NCBI RefSeq assembly: GCF_900114925.1
Contig: NZ_FOUR01000003.1
Coordinates: 248,001-312,000, forward strand
Direction of reading: 5' to 3'
DNA length: 64,000 nucleotides
Origin: Marinobacter pelagius
Lineage (GTDB): Bacteria > Pseudomonadota > Gammaproteobacteria > Pseudomonadales > Oleiphilaceae
Shown here: piece after piece, positions 16,822-27,300 of the stretch
Position numbering within the stretch: the first letter of the stretch is position 1
How the letters are laid out: every line of letters begins with the position of its first letter
Translations under genes and position numbers: made by a program
Notes under the pieces: generated by a model
The model's input: only the letters and a program-made list of their open reading frames with translations
Databases searched by the model: none
Told to the model about the DNA's origin: nothing

Positions 16822-17676
16822 CTACGGAGCAATCACCTGAAGGGATTGGTATTGGCAGGATACATCCAGCGGCGTCTTGCCGGCGATGTCGCCATCCGCG
16901 GTTATTGTCTTGGGTTTGGGCGTGCGGACAGAGCAATGTTTTCCCCTTAGATGCACCAGGGTACTGGTTCGGGTCGGCGCCTCACGGTTGAGCCGAACCA
17001 TCACGAACGTCAGCAACAACTGGGCCACTGGCCGCGGCTTTACTGCAATCACCTCAAGATAGCCGTCATCCGGGGCGGCCTCGGGAATCTCGTGGCCGCC
17101 GCCGAAACTGGTGCCATTGGCCAGGGCGATCGACAACCACCGCCCACGCACATAGCCTTTGCCGCAGCGAATCTCGGCCCGGAAGCCTCGCCTGGCATTC
17201 AGTCGTTGAAGCAGCTCAACCACGTAGGTGAAACGCCCCAATATTTTTTTCTTTGGCCCTCCGGATTCCCGGGCCGGGAGTGTTCCCAGCCCGACATGGG
17301 CGACATTCAGAAAAATCCGGTCACCAAAACGGGCAATGTCCACGTGCCGGCGGGCCCCGCGGGCAATAAGCCGGCACAGCTCGCCAGGATCCTCCGGAAG
17401 CCCGATATTCCGGGCAAAATCGTTGGCGGTTCCCGAGGGTAGAACCGCGAGCACGGCGTCTTTCTCAAGACAGACCCTGGCGCCAAAGTTCGCTGAACCA
17501 TCACCGCCGGCCATCATCACCACGTCCCCCGGCTCAACTTCCGATGGCCAATGGTCATCCGCGATGTCCCTGCACTCAGGAGAATCCAGCCCAGCCATGG
17601 CAAGATGCTCTAACCAGAAGCTCCGGCCCCTCTCACCGTCACCTGCTCCTGAATTTGCCAGCAGCCAATAGGTCAT
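16822..17676 (-). CDS. Diacylglycerol/lipid kinase family protein (YegS-like)
   Basis: The 284-residue cytoplasmic protein has the lipid-kinase nucleotide motif GGDGS (57-61) followed by LPSGTANDFARNIGLP, both diagnostic of the DAGK catalytic domain, and the C-terminal beta domain with GGGHEIPEAAPDDGYLEV and TADGDIAG. It should phosphorylate a lipid head group such as diacylglycerol or phosphatidylglycerol. The gene starts 13 bp past the stop of the DMT transporter gene on the same strand, so the two are probably one transcript. Confidence 0.88.
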   Translation of the reverse strand: MTYWLLANSGAGDGERGRSFWLEHLAMAGLDSPECRDIADDHWPSEVEPGDVVMMAGGDGSANFGARVCLEKDAVLAVLPSGTANDFARNIGLPEDPGELCRLIARGARRHVDIARFGDRIFLNVAHVGLGTLPARESGGPKKKILGRFTYVVELLQRLNARRGFRAEIRCGKGYVRGRWLSIALANGTSFGGGHEIPEAAPDDGYLEVIAVKPRPVAQLLLTFVMVRLNREAPTRTSTLVHLRGKHCSVRTPKPKTITADGDIAGKTPLDVSCQYQSLQVIAP

Positions 17677-17689
17677 GAGGCAAGACTCC

Positions 17690-18580
17690 TCAGGCTTTCC
17701 CCGGAGCCTTCACGGTCACCAGGGCCACCCCGGTAATCGCCACAAGCCCTCCGGCAATCGCCAGCGGCCCGAGACGTTCACCAAACAGAAGATAGGCTTC
17801 CAGCGCGGTTACCGGCGGCACCAGGTAAAACAGGCTGGCCACCTGGGATGCAGCGCCCCGGCGGATCAGCCACATCAGGATCAGGATCGCGCTGACCGAC
17901 AAGCCGAACACCAGCCAGCCCAGGGCCAGCTTGAATTCCAATGTCCACTGCACCTCGCGGGTTTCCAGGGTGAACGCCCCGATCGCAAACAGAGTGCCTG
18001 CTGCTGCGTACTGGATCATGGTTCCGGAGACCAGATCCACACTGGTTCCATAACGTTTCTGATAGACCGTTCCCAGGGAAATGCCCAGCAGCGCCAGCAG
18101 GGCCCAGATCAGTGTATGGGGTGGAATACCCACCTCTGCTGAGGACGCCCCAAGCTTTTCTGTCAGCACCAGTGCCACACCAACCAGACCGAGGGCAAGA
18201 CCAATCCACTGGCGCACGCTGACCGATTCCTTCAGGAAGATCACCGCCGCCAGTGCCGTTACCAGCGGCTGCAGTCCGACAAGCAGGGAAACCACCCCGG
18301 CCGACATGCCCTGGTCGATGGCGTAGAAAACGCCACCCAGGTAAAAGCCGTGCACGAGAATCCCGGTAACCGCCAGGTGCCCTGCCCCACGAAGGCCGGG
18401 CCAGCGGGCTTTCAGTACCAGGGCCAGGATTCCGAGCGGGATCAGGGTCAGCAGCATCCGGATCAGCAGCATGGTGAACGGTTCGGCGTAAGGCAGTCCG
18501 AACTTGCCACCGATAAACCCTGTACTCCATAACCAGACAAACAGCGCGGGAACGAAGAAGGTGTAAAAAATGGGGGGCAT
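17690..18580 (-). CDS. EamA/DMT-superfamily transporter
   Basis: The 296-residue inner-membrane protein has ten hydrophobic segments in two repeated halves, each an EamA domain. The first begins LFVWLWSTGFIGGKFGLPYA, a typical N-terminal segment. The second ends GERLGPLAIAGGLVAITGVAL, matching the conserved end of the repeat. Members export amino acids, nucleosides or drugs; the substrate is unknown. It is the first gene of a probable pair with the lipid kinase gene. Confidence 0.88.
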   Translation of the reverse strand: MPPIFYTFFVPALFVWLWSTGFIGGKFGLPYAEPFTMLLIRMLLTLIPLGILALVLKARWPGLRGAGHLAVTGILVHGFYLGGVFYAIDQGMSAGVVSLLVGLQPLVTALAAVIFLKESVSVRQWIGLALGLVGVALVLTEKLGASSAEVGIPPHTLIWALLALLGISLGTVYQKRYGTSVDLVSGTMIQYAAAGTLFAIGAFTLETREVQWTLEFKLALGWLVFGLSVSAILILMWLIRRGAASQVASLFYLVPPVTALEAYLLFGERLGPLAIAGGLVAITGVALVTVKAPGKA

Positions 18581-18690
18581 GGTCAGGTTCCGGTCTCCAG
18601 TATCTGCTTTAGCAGTACTCTAGAAGTTAGCAGACAAACAAAACAGATACAGGCACTGGACAGAGAAACCGGTACAGATGGCCGGCCTGG

Positions 18691-20877
18691 TCACCCGGGA
18701 AGTCGAATCTCAACCTCCGGAGCCTCACCATGCCAGTCGGCATCCCAGCTCACTTTGGGCTCGCCACCGGGCCGTGGCTCAATGGTCACGGTCACGGTAC
18801 CAAAGCGGGTTGGCGCGGGGCCGAAGCGGATTGGTTTCTCCTGGGCCAGCCAACGCTCCGGGATGCCGGAGGCTAGAATCAGACGATTACCCTCCTCCCG
18901 GATAAAGCAGTTGCGGATCATCAGTACCCACTCGGCCGCCGCCCAGACATGATGGCCATCCCCCATGCAGCCGCCTCCGGTGGCCGGGTGGATGGCCTCC
19001 GGCCACTGACCGGTCGGAGACGCCATATCAGCCACGGCATCCATCAACTCCACATGGCGCCGATCACTAGCCCGCAGCAGGACCTGAGCCACATGAAGGG
19101 TCAGGTAGGCGTTCAGCCCGGAATGAATCATGTCCTGGTAGAACGCGCCATGGACAAAGCACCTGTCGATCAGGAAATCGGCACAGTCCAGCAGGCGCTC
19201 GTCATCCGGCTTCATCAGTTGGGTCGGATAGCCTGCCGCCAGGGACCCAATGGCACCAGCGTCCAGCCGGCGATAGGGTGATGCCGGCATACCCGGCCGG
19301 TGCAGGCGCTGCTCGCAACTGGCCAGGCTGCGCTCCACCGCCTGATTGAATTCCCGGGCTCCGGCGGCAAAGCTCTCGCTGGCCTCCCGGTCCTGATCCC
19401 GCAGCAGATTCGCCGCAGCGTTCAGGCCGGCAATACCCCAGAAGTCATCCCAGTAGTAATAATCATTCGGCCCCAGGTGTTCGGCACTGAATCCGGCGGG
19501 CAACAGTCCGGCATGTGGCGCATTCAGGTTGCCACTGAGTCGTTTCTTCTGGATCCAGCGCGCCCCTTTCATCACCGGCGCTTCCCAGCGTTCCGGCAGA
19601 TCCCTACCGGTCAGCTGGCAGAACCGGTCAAGGATCCATAGCACTTCGCCGTTGGCATCCCATTCACCTTCCTGGGAGCGGAAATAGCCATCCCGCATCT
19701 GCCGATCCGGAAACTGGTTCAATGCCCGCTCGGCCCTCTCGGTCAACCCGACATTCAACAGGGCATGAATGATGAAGGCCGCGTCCCGGAACCAGAACCG
19801 CTTGTAGGTATAGGGCCCCGGATAGACATCCTTTGGAGAATGCAGGATCAGCGAGGTCACCGCGGCGTCATACAGGAACTGATACTTCTCATCCGGGCAC
19901 TCCAGGCGCGCGGTGTCCTCCCGGACCCGATGCCAGGCATCCGGACCGGCCGGCGCCAGGCCCGACACCTCAAGGGGAATGCTGACCGTCAGTTCCGAAG
20001 GCTCCCCGGCCGTTACCGGGAACAGGGCGGCGGCGGTGACCATCCCCACATCACACTTGCCCTCAGTCTCCTGCTGCCGATCCATGAGGTGGATGTGCAC
20101 ATCACCTTGCTTGTAATCAGAGACATGGTGGGACGCAGGCGCCCGATCGAACTTCACCGTCTGCGTGCCGTCCACCAGCCAGCCGGTGCCGTCCTCCTCC
20201 AGCTGAACCTGCTGGATAAAGCTGATGCCCTCCGGATTGGCCGGCCGCAGGGATAACACCAGAGAGGCCGCCACGTCCGATTCGGCCCGCAGAGTGAGTT
20301 TGCATACCGGCCGACCGTTCTCGATGGCCACCCGGCTGCGGCTGGTCAGCTGCAGACCATCCTGAACCGTTTCGGTAACCACCACCGGAGTATCACCCAG
20401 CTCCTGCCACTGGTGCGCCTGTTTTGACCGGGAGGGCAGCAGGCAGCGCCCGTCCTCCGCCAGCAACCACCCGTCAAGAGACCAGCCATCGTACAACGGG
20501 GTCACCAATCCCCGGGGATCGACGATCGGCAACTCATCCACGTCCGGCTGTCCGATGGCCGTCCAGTTCCGGTTGGTGAGGTTGATATGGGTGATGGAGA
20601 AGGCTCTGGGCACAAAGGCCGTATCGGTCGGATCAAACTGACGTTCCACCCAGTACGGCCAGACCCAGTCCAGGTTGTGCTGGATGACCCGGCTGTTGAT
20701 CAGCCCCCTGGCATGAAACACCACACCGGCGCGTAACAGCTCGATAGGCTCGCCCACCTCGGATGGCTGGGCAAAGCCGTGCAACTTGCCCAACAGCGTG
20801 ATCGGATCAAGGAAACCATGTTTACGGGCCACCCGCTTGATGATGTAGCGCCAGGGCAACCAGTTCATCCAGCTCAT
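18691..20877 (-). CDS. Six-hairpin glycosidase-like protein
   Basis: The 728-residue protein has a beta-rich N-terminal half and a helical C-terminal half resembling an (alpha/alpha)6 barrel of the six-hairpin glycosidase superfamily. Visible marks are YKRFWFRDAAFIIHALLNVG (as in amylo-alpha-1,6-glucosidase and GH15/GH63-like proteins), then NGEVLWILDRFCQ and YYYWDDFWGIAGLN, each rich in the acidic and aromatic residues of sugar sites. There is no signal peptide, so it is probably cytoplasmic. The exact family and substrate are unknown. The ATG at 20877 follows AGGAGG and overlaps the stop of the TVP38 gene (ATGA), which indicates translational coupling. Confidence 0.75.
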   Translation of the reverse strand: MSWMNWLPWRYIIKRVARKHGFLDPITLLGKLHGFAQPSEVGEPIELLRAGVVFHARGLINSRVIQHNLDWVWPYWVERQFDPTDTAFVPRAFSITHINLTNRNWTAIGQPDVDELPIVDPRGLVTPLYDGWSLDGWLLAEDGRCLLPSRSKQAHQWQELGDTPVVVTETVQDGLQLTSRSRVAIENGRPVCKLTLRAESDVAASLVLSLRPANPEGISFIQQVQLEEDGTGWLVDGTQTVKFDRAPASHHVSDYKQGDVHIHLMDRQQETEGKCDVGMVTAAALFPVTAGEPSELTVSIPLEVSGLAPAGPDAWHRVREDTARLECPDEKYQFLYDAAVTSLILHSPKDVYPGPYTYKRFWFRDAAFIIHALLNVGLTERAERALNQFPDRQMRDGYFRSQEGEWDANGEVLWILDRFCQLTGRDLPERWEAPVMKGARWIQKKRLSGNLNAPHAGLLPAGFSAEHLGPNDYYYWDDFWGIAGLNAAANLLRDQDREASESFAAGAREFNQAVERSLASCEQRLHRPGMPASPYRRLDAGAIGSLAAGYPTQLMKPDDERLLDCADFLIDRCFVHGAFYQDMIHSGLNAYLTLHVAQVLLRASDRRHVELMDAVADMASPTGQWPEAIHPATGGGCMGDGHHVWAAAEWVLMIRNCFIREEGNRLILASGIPERWLAQEKPIRFGPAPTRFGTVTVTIEPRPGGEPKVSWDADWHGEAPEVEIRLPG

Positions 20878-21632
20878 TCGGTATCCTCCTGTGCCATGGG
20901 TTCGGTTTCCATCCGGTAACGGGCCAATGCTCGCCTGGCCAGACGATTCAGCAACACCACAGCCAGTATAGTGCCGAGAAAACCAGCCCCGTAGATGGTC
21001 CACTCCAGCGGTGTACGGGCGCTTTCCCGGACTCCCAGGGTGGACAGGTCGGCCGCCAGCGAGCCCAGGTAAACGTTGTGCAATGAGAAAGGAATCACCC
21101 CGAGAAAGGTGCCCGCGACAAAACCGGGAAATGAAAAGCTGGTCAGGCCGAACAGGTAGTTGGATACCTTGCCCGGAAAAAACGGGATCAGCCGCGTCAG
21201 CAATACGATCTTCCAGCCATGGGGTGCCATCTCATCGGTCACCACCGACAGCTTTGCCCGGTTGCGGATATAAATGTGGGCGGTCTCGCCAAAGAAATGC
21301 CGGGCAATCAGAAAGGCCAACCCGGCCCCGATGGTGGTGCCAATCACCACGTAAAGGGTGCCTTCGATCACTCCGAAAACGAAGCCGGCGCCGGTGGTCA
21401 GCAACACACCTGGCAGCAACAGCACCATGGCCGCAACCATGAGCACGATAAAGAACAAAGCCGCCCAGGCACCCTGCTCATCAAACCACCGCAACAGGTC
21501 GACGATCTGCTGGTGTACACCCAGGGCATACAGCATTCCGACGATAAGACCGACACCGGCAATACTGCCAGCCATCCACAAAAGCGGCGATCGGGTCCAG
21601 TTGGCTCGTGGTTTCGGTTCGGAGGCGGACAC
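20874..21632 (-). CDS. TVP38/TMEM64 (DedA-like) membrane protein
   Basis: The ~252-residue inner-membrane protein has about six hydrophobic segments and the VTT-domain hallmark GAGLAFLIARHFFGE, with the later LTRLIPFFPGKVSNYLFGLT. Such proteins are thought to act as lipid scramblases or transporters. The start is uncertain: GTG at 21632 has AAGGAG upstream with a long spacer, while an ATG at 21674 would add 14 residues without a clear site. It is coupled (ATGA) to the glycosidase-like gene, an unusual pairing that suggests a shared glycan or glycolipid task. Confidence 0.86.
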   Translation of the reverse strand: MSASEPKPRANWTRSPLLWMAGSIAGVGLIVGMLYALGVHQQIVDLLRWFDEQGAWAALFFIVLMVAAMVLLLPGVLLTTGAGFVFGVIEGTLYVVIGTTIGAGLAFLIARHFFGETAHIYIRNRAKLSVVTDEMAPHGWKIVLLTRLIPFFPGKVSNYLFGLTSFSFPGFVAGTFLGVIPFSLHNVYLGSLAADLSTLGVRESARTPLEWTIYGAGFLGTILAVVLLNRLARRALARYRMETEPMAQEDTE

Positions 21633-21770
21633 CAAACACTCAACTCCTTGCCAGAACTGAATTTTCGGGCGCAAATTGCCACCCGGACCAGCCTTTACCC
21701 TAACCCGGCTGCGCGACTGCTCTCAAAGCTTAAGCCCCTCGGATGGTACGTACCATCGTTTCAGGCTGAC

Positions 21771-22010
21771 TTACTTGCTGGTCAGTATGGACTGCAGCTT
21801 GTGGGTCAGCTCTACCGCCTCGGTGCCCATCGGTGTCAGGTAGCCGCCGTCCTTCTGGCTGATCAGTCCCTTGGCGAACAGGCTCTCGGCGGCCCGGACC
21901 GTTTCCGGTGCAGCGGAATGGGCATGCACCTTGATACCCTCCTGCATGGAGGTGGAGGGAAACTGCAGTAACAGATTGAGCTCTGCAAGGTGGTTCGGCG
22001 AGAATGGCAT
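21771..22010 (-). CDS. TIGR02647-family small protein
   Basis: The 79-residue protein matches the short TIGR02647 family: MPFSPNHLAELNLLLQF, then QEGIKVHAHS and GLISQKDGGYLTPMGTEAVE. The second half resembles a winged-helix fragment, so a DNA- or protein-binding role is possible; none is established. AGGAAG lies before the ATG. It stands alone, divergent from the symporter gene. Confidence 0.82.
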   Translation of the reverse strand: MPFSPNHLAELNLLLQFPSTSMQEGIKVHAHSAAPETVRAAESLFAKGLISQKDGGYLTPMGTEAVELTHKLQSILTSK

Positions 22011-22090
22011 GGCACTTCCTCTTTTTATGATTGATCTGTTTTCAGTCTAGGCTCAGGTCAGCACTTGGCAAGCACAGGGACGAAGCCAGC

Positions 22091-23446
22091 ATGACAAATA
22101 ACAGCGAAGACTTCCCGAATTATTACCTGCGGCCACTTCGACACCTGAACGTGTACCTTTCCGGACTCGTGAAGGGACGCCTATGGCTCAAAGTGTTGAT
22201 CGGGATGGGGGCCGGGCTGGTGGTCGGAACCCTTCTCGGCCCCTCGGTCGGGCTGATCGAGCCGGAACGGGGCCGGTTGATCGGTAACTGGCTGGCATTT
22301 CCCGGTCACCTCTTCCTCGCCACCATACAGATGATTGTCATTCCGCTCGTGATCGCCTCTGTGGTCCGCGGCCTCGCCTCCAGCGAAGATCTTTCACAAC
22401 TGCGCAAGCTCGGCATGCGGGTGTCCATTTTCTTCGTCATCACCACTGCCATCGCCGCTTCCATCGGGCTCTGGGTTGGTGGCCTGATTAACCCTGGGCG
22501 CATGCTGACCGGGCTGGCCACGCCAGCGGCGGAACCCTCTGACGAGGTGGTGAATGCCACAATGCCCAGTGTCGAGGATCTTCCCCAGACCCTGTTGGGG
22601 CTGCTCCCCGGCAATCCCCTGGATGCCATGGTGGAGGGTCAGATGCTGCAGGTAGTGATCTTCTCGATCATCGTCGGAATTGCACTCGTCAGCATGGCAC
22701 CGGAAAAGTCCCGACCAATGCTGGACCTGCTTGATTCCCTGCAACAGGTCTGCATGACCGTGGTTAAATGGGCCATGCGCCTCGCGCCCTTTGCCGTCTT
22801 CGGTCTGATGGCCCAGCTCACCACCACCATCGGCTTCCGGGCCATGCTGGGCATGGGCTCCTACGTGCTGACCGTCCTGCTGGGACTGCTGATATTGCTG
22901 GGATTTTATCTGCTGATCCTCAAGCTTCTGGTGGGCCAGCGGCCATTGCAGTTCCTGAAGGACAGCCGTGATGTACTGCTGCTGGCGTTCTCCACCTCCA
23001 GCTCAGCCGCAGTGATGCCACTATCCATCCGGACTGCTGAAGACAAACTGGGGGTTCGGCCCTCCATCTCCGAGTTCGTGATTCCCCTGGGCGCGACCAT
23101 TAACATGAACGGCACCGCACTCTACCAGGCGGTGGCAACCGTGTTCCTGGCCCAGGTCTATGGCATTGACCTTGGCTGGGGCAGCATGGCGCTGGTGGTT
23201 GCCATGGCGGTCGGCGCGTCCATCGGTTCACCGGCCACACCCGGCGTTGGCATCGTCATCCTTGCCATGGTGCTCCAGACCGTAGGCATACCGCCAAGCG
23301 GTATCGCGCTGATCATGGGGGTGGACCGCATTCTGGACATGTGCCGCACCGCCATCAACGTCACCGGTGACCTGGTCACCTGCCGGCTGATGGAAAACTG
23401 GTCCGGCACCCGGTTACCACCGGAACCGGCGCCAGCCGATTCATAA
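22091..23446 (+). CDS. Dicarboxylate/amino acid:cation symporter (DAACS)
   Basis: The 451-residue inner-membrane transporter has eight long helices and two re-entrant loops. The serine-rich motif AFSTSSSAAVMPLS and the helix 7 motif IPLGATINMNGTALYQ are diagnostic, and the helix 8 motif reads MGVDRILDMCRTAINVTGD. It should import glutamate, aspartate or C4-dicarboxylates with Na+ or H+. The start at 22091 is favoured over 22031 because the extra 20 residues look unrelated; the ribosome-binding site is weak. The nearby putA/gdhB block makes an acidic amino-acid substrate attractive but unproven. Confidence 0.92.
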   Translation: MTNNSEDFPNYYLRPLRHLNVYLSGLVKGRLWLKVLIGMGAGLVVGTLLGPSVGLIEPERGRLIGNWLAFPGHLFLATIQMIVIPLVIASVVRGLASSEDLSQLRKLGMRVSIFFVITTAIAASIGLWVGGLINPGRMLTGLATPAAEPSDEVVNATMPSVEDLPQTLLGLLPGNPLDAMVEGQMLQVVIFSIIVGIALVSMAPEKSRPMLDLLDSLQQVCMTVVKWAMRLAPFAVFGLMAQLTTTIGFRAMLGMGSYVLTVLLGLLILLGFYLLILKLLVGQRPLQFLKDSRDVLLLAFSTSSSAAVMPLSIRTAEDKLGVRPSISEFVIPLGATINMNGTALYQAVATVFLAQVYGIDLGWGSMALVVAMAVGASIGSPATPGVGIVILAMVLQTVGIPPSGIALIMGVDRILDMCRTAINVTGDLVTCRLMENWSGTRLPPEPAPADS

Positions 23447-23485
23447 CCGCAACAAATCGCATCAGTCGGGTTACAGTTAATGAGA

Positions 23486-23512
23486 CCCTGGCCCTTTGCC
23501 ACAGGGCCAGGG
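23486..23512 (+). terminator. Strong hairpin after the symporter gene
   Basis: A perfect 10-bp GC-rich stem (CCCTGGCCCT/AGGGCCAGGG) with a 7-base loop begins 40 bp past the stop. It has no T-run, so it may be a pause, an mRNA-stability hairpin or a Rho-assisted terminator. Confidence 0.5.
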
Positions 23513-23567
23513 ACTGAAATAATAGGCTACTCGATTATCACTGGCAGTTACCGGTTTACTCTGGACC

Positions 23568-24269
23568 ATGGCAAAACGATCACGAATTCCCTCTCTCGCG
23601 CTTACCCTGTTGATGGTCTCGGTTGCCATGCCGGCGCTGGCCGATGGCATCAAACGCATCGTGCATCCGGATGGCTCTGTCGAGTACACCAACACCAAGA
23701 GCCCGGACGCCCCGATTGCCTCCACCGGCAACGAGACCGTCTATCGCTTTACCGATGAAAACGGTGTTGTTTCCTACAGCAGTATCCAGCCAAACAATGC
23801 CACGTTCGATGTTATCCGCTTTCACTGTTACGCCTGTGATCCGAATTCGAAAGTCGACTGGCGCAAGACGCCGCTGTTCCTCCAGCCTTACCAGCAGGAA
23901 ATCCGGACTGCGGCCAGTGAGTTCGACGTCGACCCGGCCCTGGTCCGGGCAGTCATTCACGCCGAATCCGCGTTCAACCCCAAGGCGCTATCTCCCAAGG
24001 GCGCCCAGGGCCTGATGCAACTGATGCCGGGTACCGCTCAGGAACTAGGCGTGGTCAATGCCATGGTGGCGGCCGAAAACATACGTGGAGGGGTAAATTA
24101 TCTGGCCCGGATGCTGGAGCGTTTCAACGGGGACATTCGCCTGGCAACCGCTGCCTACAACGCAGGTCCTGGCGCCGTTACCCGTTACAAAGGCGTTCCT
24201 CCGTATGCTGAAACCAAGGCCTATGTGGAGCGGGTGGGCATTCTTCACGAGCGGTACGCTGCCAACTGA
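23568..24269 (+). CDS. Lytic transglycosylase with DUF4124 and SLT domains
   Basis: The 233-residue secreted protein has a signal peptide ending MPALADG, a DUF4124-like beta segment (HPDGSVEYTNTKSPDAP) and a C-terminal SLT domain. The catalytic glutamate is E133 in VIHAESAFNPKALSPKGAQG, followed by LMQLMPGTAQELGV and AAYNAGPGAVTRY. It cleaves the glycan strands of peptidoglycan to anhydro-muropeptides in the periplasm. Length and domain order match small MltE/Slt-like enzymes of Pseudomonas relatives. A shared terminator separates it from putA. Confidence 0.92.
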   Translation: MAKRSRIPSLALTLLMVSVAMPALADGIKRIVHPDGSVEYTNTKSPDAPIASTGNETVYRFTDENGVVSYSSIQPNNATFDVIRFHCYACDPNSKVDWRKTPLFLQPYQQEIRTAASEFDVDPALVRAVIHAESAFNPKALSPKGAQGLMQLMPGTAQELGVVNAMVAAENIRGGVNYLARMLERFNGDIRLATAAYNAGPGAVTRYKGVPPYAETKAYVERVGILHERYAAN

Positions 24270-24283
24270 CCGCTTCCGCAAAA

Positions 24284-24323
24284 CAAAAAACGCCGCGCGG
24301 GTTTAGGCCCGGGCGGCGTTTTT
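24284..24323. terminator. Bidirectional terminator between lytic transglycosylase gene and putA
   Basis: The stem AACGCCGC...GCGGCGTT, extended by CGGG/CCCG, is flanked by an A-run on the left and TTTTT on the right, so it can stop transcription from both convergent genes. Confidence 0.88.
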
Positions 24324-24337
24324 CATTCAGGATGGCG

Positions 24338-27300
24338 TTACTCAGCCGAGGCAATCAGGCTGGCGTTACCACCGGCTGCAGTGGTGTCCACACACAGGTG
24401 CCGCTCGATCACGTAGCGCTGATCCAGCTTGTGCTCGGTGATGATCGGCAGAAGGGCGCCGTCGCGCTTGGCCAGAGCCTGGCGGTACTGCTTCAGCAGC
24501 GGCTTCTCGGCCACGCTGACCACCGCCTCGAAGCCGGACAGCTCAGTCAGGGCGTCCGGATCAAGCACGCCGTTGACCGCCACAATGGGCAGGCCGGACT
24601 TGGCGGCATCCGCCACCTTCTTCTCGGCATCCGGCGCAATGACCACAACCTGGTTGCCCTGGGAAAGCGCGGTTGCGGCCTGTTCCATGGCTGAGTCCGC
24701 ATCCGGCCCCAGGCACAGGATCACGCCCCGGGCATGGAAGGACAGGTGGTTCTGCTCGCCGGTGGGCCCGGGCATTTCCAGGTAGCCCTTGTCCATGGGC
24801 GCCGGAACCTCACCGAAGAACGGCTTCAGGGTTTCCTGACGTTCCTCCGGCTTGGGTGCCTTGACCGATGCAACCTGGTTGATCAGCTTCTGTGCCTTGT
24901 CCGCACCGATAACCTTGTCGCTGGAGCTGGACTGCTTCTCGACAGTCTCCCCTTTGATGAAACGACGAACGTACAGCGGGCCACCCGCCTTCGGTCCGGT
25001 GCCGGAGAGGCCTTCACCACCAAACGGCTGGGAACCGACAATGGCGCCGATCTGGTTCCGGTTCACATAGGTGTTACCCACGTGGATCCGGCTGGCGATG
25101 TGCTCTATCCGGCGGTCGACCCGGCTGTGGATACCGAAGGTCAGGCCGTAGCCCTTGGCATTGACGGCGTCCACCACCTTGTCGATGTCCTTCGCTGCAA
25201 AAGTAGCCACGTGCAGTACCGGGCCGAAGATTTCTTCCTCGAGCTCCTCGATGCCGCTGACCTTGAGCACCGCCGGGGAAACGAAACGTCCCTTGCTCGG
25301 CACTTCCACTTTCTTCAGCAGCTTGCCTGCCTGCTCGAACTTGTTGCAGTGGTCGACAATCTTCTTCTGCGAGGGATCATCGATCACCGGGCCGACGTCA
25401 GTGGACAGCTGCCACGGATCACCGATACCCAGTTCTTCCATGGCGCCATAGAGCATCTCCAGCAGGTTATCGGCAATATCCTTCTGGACGTAAAGCATCC
25501 GCAGTGCGGAGCAACGCTGCCCGGCACTCTGGAATGAGGAAGCCAGCACATCCCGCACCACCTGCTCCGGAAGCGCGGTGGAGTCCACGATCATGGCGTT
25601 CAGGCCACCGGTCTCCGCCACCAGCGGCGCGTCCGGCGCCATATGCTCGGTCATGGCGGTGTTGATACGCTGGGCGGTGGCCGTGGAGCCGGTGAAGCAC
25701 ACACCGGTCACGCGGGCATCGGAGGTCAACGCGGAACCCACGGTGGCACCGGTGCCAGGCAAAAGCTGAATTGCATCCCGGGGAATACCGGCCTCGTGCA
25801 TCAGCTCAACCGCACGCACGGCCAGCAGAGATGTGTGCTCGGCGGGCTTGGCCACGACCGCATTTCCGGCCGCCAGGTTGGCCAGGATCTGGCCGGTAAA
25901 GATCGCCAGCGGGAAGTTCCACGGCGAAATACAGCACATGACGCCACGGGCCTCGCCATCCTTCTCGTAACGAATGCCTTCATTGGCGTAATACATGGCG
26001 AAGTCGACGGCTTCACGGATTTCCGCCACCGCATCCAGCAGGGACTTGCCGGCTTCACGGGTGGTCAGGGCGAACAGCTCGTGGGCATGCTCCTCGTAAA
26101 GATCACCCACCTTGCGAACACAGGCCGCACGTTCCTCGGCAGACCTGGCTGACCAGCCCTTGAAGCCCTCCTGGGCCGCGTCCAGGGCGGCGCTGATATC
26201 AGCTTCGGAAGTAAAGGTGATATGCCCCACCAGGTCATCCGGGTTGGCCGGGTTACGGACCTCGTGCACCTCATCGCTGGAGGATTCCACCGCCAGCACG
26301 GGGCCACCCTTCCACTGGTGCTCCCGGAACTTGCCGCGGCCTTCCTCGATCTCGGCGATAGTCACCGGATCCGTAATATCCCAGCCCTTGGAGTTGCGAC
26401 GCTGGTCACCGAAAATCTTCGCCGGCGGCACGATGGCCTTGCTGGAGATGTTCTCGCCCAGTGCCAGGACCGCGTCGATAGGATCCTTGGCAATTTCTTC
26501 CGGGGTGATGCTGGTGTCAACGATCTGGTTCACGAAAGAACTGTTGGCGCCGTTTTCCAGCAGGCGCCGTACCAGGTAGGCCAGCAGGTCCTTGTGGGCA
26601 CCGACCGGTGCGTAGATCCGGCAGGGTACGCCGCTGTCCTGCAGTACCTGATCGTGCAGGGACTCACCCATACCGTGCAGGCGCTGGAATTCGAACTGAG
26701 AACGGTCAAGATCCTTCGCCAACTCCAGAACCGCCGACACAGAGTGTGCATTATGAGTGGCGAACTGCGGATAGATGCGGTCAGTCATGCCCAGCAGCTG
26801 CTTGGCACAGGACAGGTAGGAAACATCACTGCAGGCCTTGCGGGTGAACACCGGAAAATCGGTCAGACCCATCACCTGGGCACGCTTGATTTCGGCATCC
26901 CAGTAGGCGCCTTTTACCAGCCGCACCATGATGCGGCGATCCAGCTTCTCGGAAAGCGCATACAGCCAATTCAGGGTCTGGGCGGAGCGCTTGCCAAACG
27001 CCTGAACCACCACACCAAAACCGTCCCAGTTTTCCAGCTCAGGATCGGAGAGGATGGCTTCGATGACATCCAGAGACAGGTCGAGACGATCCTGCTCCTC
27101 GGCATCGATGTTGAAGCCCATATTCGCGGCCGCCGCCTTTTTGGCCAGTTTCAGGGCGCGGGGCATGAGCTCATTCATCACCCGCTCCTTCTGACCATAC
27201 TCGTAGCGGGCCAGCAGCGCGGATAGCTTCACGGAAATGCCCGGGTTGGTGCGGACATCGCCTTCGCAGTTTTTGCTGATGCTGTCGATGGCGTCGGAAT

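Noticed and set aside
26222..27226. Plus-strand frame (334 codons) opposite putA
   Set aside because: It is a shadow of the proline dehydrogenase domain with no independent family features.
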